In this document: positions 58,503 to 64,000 of the stretch, piece by piece
Layout of the letters: each line of letters starts with the position of its first letter
How positions within the stretch are numbered: position 1 is the stretch's first letter
Origin: Gaeumannomyces sp. JS-464
Taxonomy: Eukaryota > Ascomycota > Sordariomycetes > Magnaporthales > Magnaporthaceae
Assembly (NCBI GenBank): GCA_002197995.1
Contig: NGZR01000001.1
Span: 13,039,501-13,103,500, forward strand
Reading direction: 5' to 3'
Length of the DNA: 64,000 nt
Program-made: the position numbers and the translations under genes
Notes under the pieces: generated by a model
The model's input: only the letters and a program-made list of their open reading frames with translations
Told to the model about the DNA's origin: nothing
Databases searched by the model: none

Positions 58503-61500
58503 ATGTCCAGCCCGTCGTCCCAGCTCGAAAATACCGCACCAGTCCTGCCGCTGAGCACCCCAAGCCCAGTACTTGCCGATCTACCACTACACCCCATCGT
58601 CGCCTCGTCCCATGGGGCGTGGTCGGATCGCGGCCATGTCTCTAGCCTCGCGCCAGACACGGGCTCAGACATGGCCGCGGGTGCCGATATCTGTGTAGTT
58701 CGGGGAGCTGCTGCAGAACACGTGCAAGCGGGCCTGCCATTGCCAGGATTGGGAGTACCATCAGGATCAGGATCAGCATCAGCACCACCCCGGTCTCCGT
58801 GCCTTTCCCAGTCCGAGCCCCTGCTCCGGCAGCCCAAACAGCACCCGCATCCCCCTCGGCTGCCCAAGACCTGCTCCCTGCCCCCGTCCAAGCCCAGCAA
58901 CAGCTGCCGCCCAGTGGGACAGATCAAAATAAAAAGGCCCGGGGCCCGGTACTACAACGCCCTAGTGGTCCGTCTCTGCTGACACAAGCTCTGGCTTCTG
59001 CTCGCGGCATTCTTCCTTCTCTCTCGACCTCTTCTCCCGGTGGTGCTGCCCAGCCAGACCCTACCCGCACCTCTTCACAATCCCAAGCCCAAGGCAGCCA
59101 GAGCCCCTCGGGCAACCACCTGCATACCTCTGCTGGCAAGCAGCTGAACGGCTCATCCGCGCTGCCCAAGGTTGTCACCAGCCATAAAGATGTCCGCGGC
59201 GACGCACCACCGCAAGGCGACGACGCAGGTCCCCTGACAGCCTCCCAAGCCCGTTTCGTGCCTCACTCGCCCGCCATGCCGGCCTCAACCACGTCTCGAC
59301 CATCACCGTCTCGGCTTCCTCTCACCCGTCCCCCATAAACAAGCTTTATCCGACCCTGAGCCACAATGGCATCGACTTCGGTGGTGTAGATACAAGGACT
59401 TGGGTGCACCACGGCCTTCGGCCGCAGAACCCCAATCGGGGAACATCACTTGAGGAGCTTGACCGGGAGAGTCGCCGATCCTGCCAGGGCTCGGTGACGC
59501 CCTCTAGCACCGCCCCTGCCGTTGAGAAAACGACGCCTGCCTCGTCGAATCCCCCTCCTCGAGCACCCAACCAGCAGCGCACTGCACAAGGCGAAGACCC
59601 AAGCGGAGCCCCTGAGTCAAGGGCCTCTCAGAGGCCACGGAATGTCGAACATAGAATGTCAATGGGCCCAGAAAAGATATGGTCGATAGGCAGCGGTGAG
59701 AGGGATAGCTTGCGCGACGGTCAGGTCGAAAAGTCTGTGACGGAGGTCCTGTCCGGCATCGAACACAACAACCGCAGCCGCAAGGCGAGTCACAGCCTGC
59801 GTTTCTTCAAAGAGGGACTCCCAGAGGAGAAGACGAAGAAGAAGGATTCCTCGAGACACGGGGGCCATGGGAGGGACACATTGTCCCCTCAGCTCGAAAC
59901 CATACCCCAAGCGGAGCACGCCGATCTCGATGAAGGTGACAAGCAGCCGGGCGTCCATAAGTCACCTCGAGACCTCGGCACGGGGTTCGCAGACCTTAGC
60001 CAAGTAACTCGATCCCCGGTTCTGGCTGACGCAGGCCGTGCACGACTGGGCTCAGACTACTTTGGACATGCTCAAGCGATTGATAAGACGCCAACACCGC
60101 AAGATCCATCAGCAAGGCGGCACGATGGAAGCAAGGCCGAGGACTACACATTGCTCCCGGAACCGGCAATCATCACTACGGAACAGGGCCACGAACGCAG
60201 GAACTCTGGTGACAGCACTGCAACGGCTGGTAGTGGCGAAGATGGGGAGGATTCGAGCGAGGAGAAAATCTCGTCAGCTGTCTTTGTACCCCATCAAGCT
60301 CCGCAGGAGCCCTCGGGACTGCGCCCACAGCGCCAGTGAGCCTACAGCGACAGCCGCCAGGCCAGCGGGCAGCGCCGAGAGGCGACGACTGGCTCGTTAA
60401 GGCGGATGAGCCTGAAGCCGATCGACATGAGGAAGAAGAGCAGTCTCCTGCTCGGCCAAGCCAGACCAGGGACATGCCAGCTCTCAGGTCCGAGACGTCC
60501 GAGACCGAGTTCGCTCAAACTAAACGCTCTACGGACGAGTTTATTGCATCGAATGTCGACCCGCGCAATCCTGTCCAGCCCCCGGCGGCACCGCAATGCT
60601 TGGATGGGCCGGTAGTGGAAGAGCAGCCACCTCCGGAGCCGACGTTGGAGGCCATCGAGCTTATTCCCTACAAGCACCAAGTCGGCGGCCACACGACTCT
60701 TTGGCGATTCTCAAAGCGTGCAGTGTGTAAGCAGTTGAACAATCGCGAGAATGAGTTCTACGAGCGTATAGAGCGCGATGTCGGGGATCTTCTCGCCTTC
60801 CTTCCGAGGTACATACCATCTACATCTTCTCAGTCAAGAACTACTGACCCTCTGGCCACCTGATCGCCATCCATCCCACCACCACCTTCGTGGCAGGGCT
60901 TTAGCGCCACTCGGCTTGTCTCCTTGTTGTTACATGGGCTAACCTGCTCTCCTGTATAGGTACATCGGGGTTTTGAACGTGACTTTTCACAAGCAGCCAC
61001 GGCGCAAGTCAACGCTGAAGAGAGAGGATGCGGCCGCCCTAGAGCGGAAGCTGATCGACCAGGCCGCATCGAATGGGGCGCCAGGAAGCAATGGAAGCGC
61101 AGTTCAGCAAGAGGTCCAGACCAAGGCACCAGAGAGTGCTAAGGCGATGCCTGCGCACCATAGAGTAATCAGTCAATCTCTGCAATCAAGTCAAATTCCG
61201 GTGCCCACTGTCACGTTTGTTGATAATCAACATATACTCCCCCGGCACCTGCTGCAGCCCTCGCCCAAGCCGGTTATCCCCGCGCAGGCCAGTCGGTTCC
61301 GCAGCAGCTCGGCCGTCACCCTCTCGGGCGACGGCCAGGACGGTTCTGAGAGGAGGCCAACTCACCGGCCGACCCTCGAGGACCGTCACGCCAACAGCTG
61401 GGGCGCAACAACCGTCAACAAGCGACTCCGCAACGAGGTCTTCAATGACGTCTTCCTGAAGCACCCGGTACCGATGCGACCCCACAGACGCTCTCAACGA

Positions 61501-63023
61501 ACGTTCCCACGGTCGTCCCTGCCCAATTTTCTTCGCCCATCGACATCCGACGCGCATATTCCTGTCCCCAAGAGCACGACCATCGAAAGGGCGGATTCAG
61601 ACCCGGATCGCCCGACCACCGGCGGACGGGATATCATCGAGAACCACCACTTCTCCGGACGGCCAAAAGGCCACAGCATCGACGCGGGTCTGACGGTCTG
61701 CCGAGCTGCAGATGACGGCCAAGAAAGCCCCGAAACAAAGAAGAAAGAGGACTGTATCCCTCAGGATATCACGGGGACGAGCGCGCCCGAGCCTGAGATA
61801 TTCGGCGAAAAGGTTCCAGGCAAGAGACGACGCTACTCGGGCTCAGGGCTCCGGAGGAGGGCCGATCAAGACCTAGAGTCCAGGGGCACTCTACAGTACT
61901 TCCAGGGGCCAGATGATGCACACTTTAAACCTGACTCTGGCTCAGAGGCAGACGTGGACGCCCCGCAGCCAGCGCGCGAGAACGGCAACCATCAGGCCCC
62001 AGCGGGGGCCACCGATGCCTGGGCTGTGTCCAACTGCCCTTCTACTGTCACCTCAGGGGCGGCCAGCCCGACCGCCGAGCTCAAGCGGATTCCACGCCCC
62101 ATCAACCCTAAAGAGGCGCAGACGCAGCGCGATTCGCGGGTCGAGTACTTCCTGCTGCTCGAGGACCTGACGGCTGGGATGAAGAGACCGTGCATCATGG
62201 ATCTCAAGATGGGAACCCGCCAGTACGGCGTGGACGCGAACCCCAAGAAGCAGCAGTCACAGCACCGCAAGTGCGCCGGGACGACGTCACGGGAGCTTGG
62301 CGTGCGTGTGTGTGGGCTGCAGGTCTGGGACGCCAAGTCTCAGACTTATATATTTCGTGACAAGTACTACGGTCGTGACCTTAAGGTCGGGTCTGAGTTC
62401 CAGGGTGCCCTCGAGCGATTCTTGTACGACGGTGTCGACCGGGCCAGTATCCTGCGTCACATACCCACGGTGCTAGAGAAGTTGCGTCAGCTCGAGGTGA
62501 TTATCCGGCGACTCGACGGATACCGCTTCTATGCGGCTAGCCTGCTCATGTTTTACGACGGCGACACGAGCCAGGATGACGCCAGCGACAATGACGCTGC
62601 CACGATAGAGGACTCGACGACCGACTTCGCCACAGACACAGAGGATGTCTACCAAAACGGATCGGCGGCGGCGGCGCGGAAGAAGCGGCGAAACAAACGC
62701 GAGATAGACTTCAAGATGGCCGACTTTGCAAACAGTGTCACGCCCGCGGCGCTTGGCGACGCGTCGTCTATGACCGAGAAGCCCTGTCCGCCCCAGCACC
62801 CAGGCGAGCCTGACCGCGGGTTCCTGAGGGGCCTACGGAGCCTGCGCTGGTACTTTTTGAAGATACAGCGCGAGACACGCGAAGAGCTGGGTCTAGGCCT
62901 GGCCTCGGCCGCTGCTGCTGGACACCGGAACGGTGGCGGTACCGGGGTGACGGTGCCGTTGGGGATTATTTCGACCCGGGCGAGGACGAGTACTCTGGAG
63001 ACGAAGGCTGTGTCAGTGAGTAG
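58503..63023 (+). CDS. kcs1: Inositol hexakisphosphate kinase Kcs1
   Basis: From the ATG at 58503 ([17 protein letters not shown]) about 1,456 residues. Long disordered N-terminal half with [13 protein letters not shown] and [19 protein letters not shown]. At about 726 the conserved [27 protein letters not shown]-type sequence ([20 protein letters not shown]), then intron 60809-60959 (GTACAT...TATAG) and [13 protein letters not shown]. The kinase core holds the family signature P-x3-D-x-K-x-G as PCIMDLKMG (62188-62214), [28 protein letters not shown], and [12 protein letters not shown], which takes the place of the IDF metal-binding motif. End: [19 protein letters not shown], stop 63021-63023, reached only after a frame break near 62940-62960. 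Other breaks: 58800-58985, about 59330, about 60330. Kcs1 makes inositol pyrophosphates (5-IP7) that regulate phosphate and polyphosphate homeostasis. Confidence 0.9.
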
Positions 63024-64000
63024 CGGGTCGGACGGCTACATGGAGGAGCCTGATGGGAGAAGGGGGTTGAGAATGATTGTTCCTTGGAAGACATCGTCCG
63101 GAATAAGGTGTTTTCTGCGCCCTGCCATCCTTATTTGCCACGGATATTTCTTTTATCAATGTGTCGACTTTTTTTTTTTTTTTTTTTTTTCATGGTCGTT
63201 TTTGTTACTTCTTTTATTCTTACTTTTCTCTCCTCATGTTACTTTTTGGCTCCAGAATACCCCCTCAACCAACGGTCTCGAACGCGGAGTTCTTCTCATG
63301 GGAAAACAGATTCATGGTTTTTTTCTTTTTCTTCTTTATCAACTCGGCCTGGACTTTACCTCTCGCTTCATACCCAACTTCATCTTCGTTTGAATGAATG
63401 CAATGTCAAATGACCGGTCTAGGTTCCAAAAGGAAAACCGGGATGGAAGGCCAAAAACAGTCACGTTGGGGAGGGAAAATCCTTGGGAGAAAGACACAGG
63501 GCCAGTCTCTAGCTTCGCTTCTCGATTTCAAATCTAATTTAGTTTGTTTTGTTTACTTTCGCAAATGCTTGTAATGGCTATTTCGGGGTGTTGATTTTAC
63601 TCATGCGTCGTGTTGCGGTTACTAACACCACTTTTCACTTCGCCTGGGCCAGCCCCTGACTATAAATACAGTGTGAGCGAGCCCTCACAGGGGTACAAGC
63701 AAGTGTCGTATATGCACGCCACAATAATATATTTTCTGCTCTGTATCTACGCAAGGGAAACATGGCATCGACACTCCTCCACACCTTGGCCAACTGAGCC
63801 TTGCCAAACACCCAAGAGAACCCCTCCTCATCCGATACATAATAATAGCTAGGTAGCCTTCCCTGCATTCCTACTGACCACCACTAGCAGGCCAGTGGGT
63901 AGGGGTTGTAATCTTCACCGGACAAACAACACAATGAGAAGGGAAAAATTCCGAACGCCGGTTAGTGGGTGTAAAACAATGAATAGGTAGAAGAATAGGA
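63024..64000. other. 3' flank of KCS1
   Basis: Noncoding. Includes a 22-base poly-T (63169-63190) and AT-rich sequence suited to transcript end formation. A frame continuing past the KCS1 stop to 63393 translates the poly-T as Phe and is not real. No other gene seen. Confidence 0.55.
63169..63190. repeat. Poly-T run, 22 bases
   Basis: Uninterrupted T homopolymer about 145 bases after the KCS1 stop codon. Confidence 0.85.

Noticed and set aside
63024..63393. Extension of KCS1 past 63023 with a Phe-rich membrane-like segment
   Set aside because: The proper frame ends in DEGCVSE at 63023; the extension reads a poly-T run after a frame break.

Overview
The window is nuclear DNA of a filamentous ascomycete, most likely a Sordariomycete. 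The evidence is short GT-AG introns with CTGAC/CTAAC-type branch sites, GC-rich coding sequence, pyrimidine-rich intergenic DNA, a HET-domain gene, and CAG-to-TAG changes of the repeat-induced point mutation (RIP) type in a broken transporter. I cannot place the order or species from sequence alone. No rRNA, tRNA, CRISPR array or recognisable transposon was found.

Layout. 1-9.8 kb: no supportable gene. 9.8-13.0 kb: a divergent pair, an ESCRT-III Vps24/CHMP3-type gene (minus) and the Hsp90 co-chaperone SBA1/p23 (plus). 13-23 kb: an accessory-looking stretch with a possible small gene, a HET-domain gene, a 24-base poly-G run and a RIP-damaged oligopeptide transporter (OPT) pseudogene. 23.4-28.5 kb: a NuA4-type bromodomain protein (plus) and a HUB1/UBL5-like gene with a long charged N-terminal extension (minus). 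28.5-34 kb: gene-poor. 34-50 kb: LTE1 (plus), ALG2 (minus) and CDC11/NUD1 (minus). 51-54.4 kb: a large disordered protein I do not recognise. 58.5-63 kb: KCS1 inositol hexakisphosphate kinase.

Two themes tie the genes together. First, LTE1 and CDC11/NUD1, both components of mitotic exit/septation signalling, lie about 4 kb apart with only ALG2 between them. Second, most large conserved genes read correctly only if single bases are restored at several points, often in short homopolymers. SBA1, ALG2 and the Vps24-type gene are intact. The pattern fits base-calling or assembly indels better than independent gene decay, so gene models below are given as whole spans with the frame breaks noted. 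The OPT gene differs: it carries in-frame stops of RIP type and is called a pseudogene.
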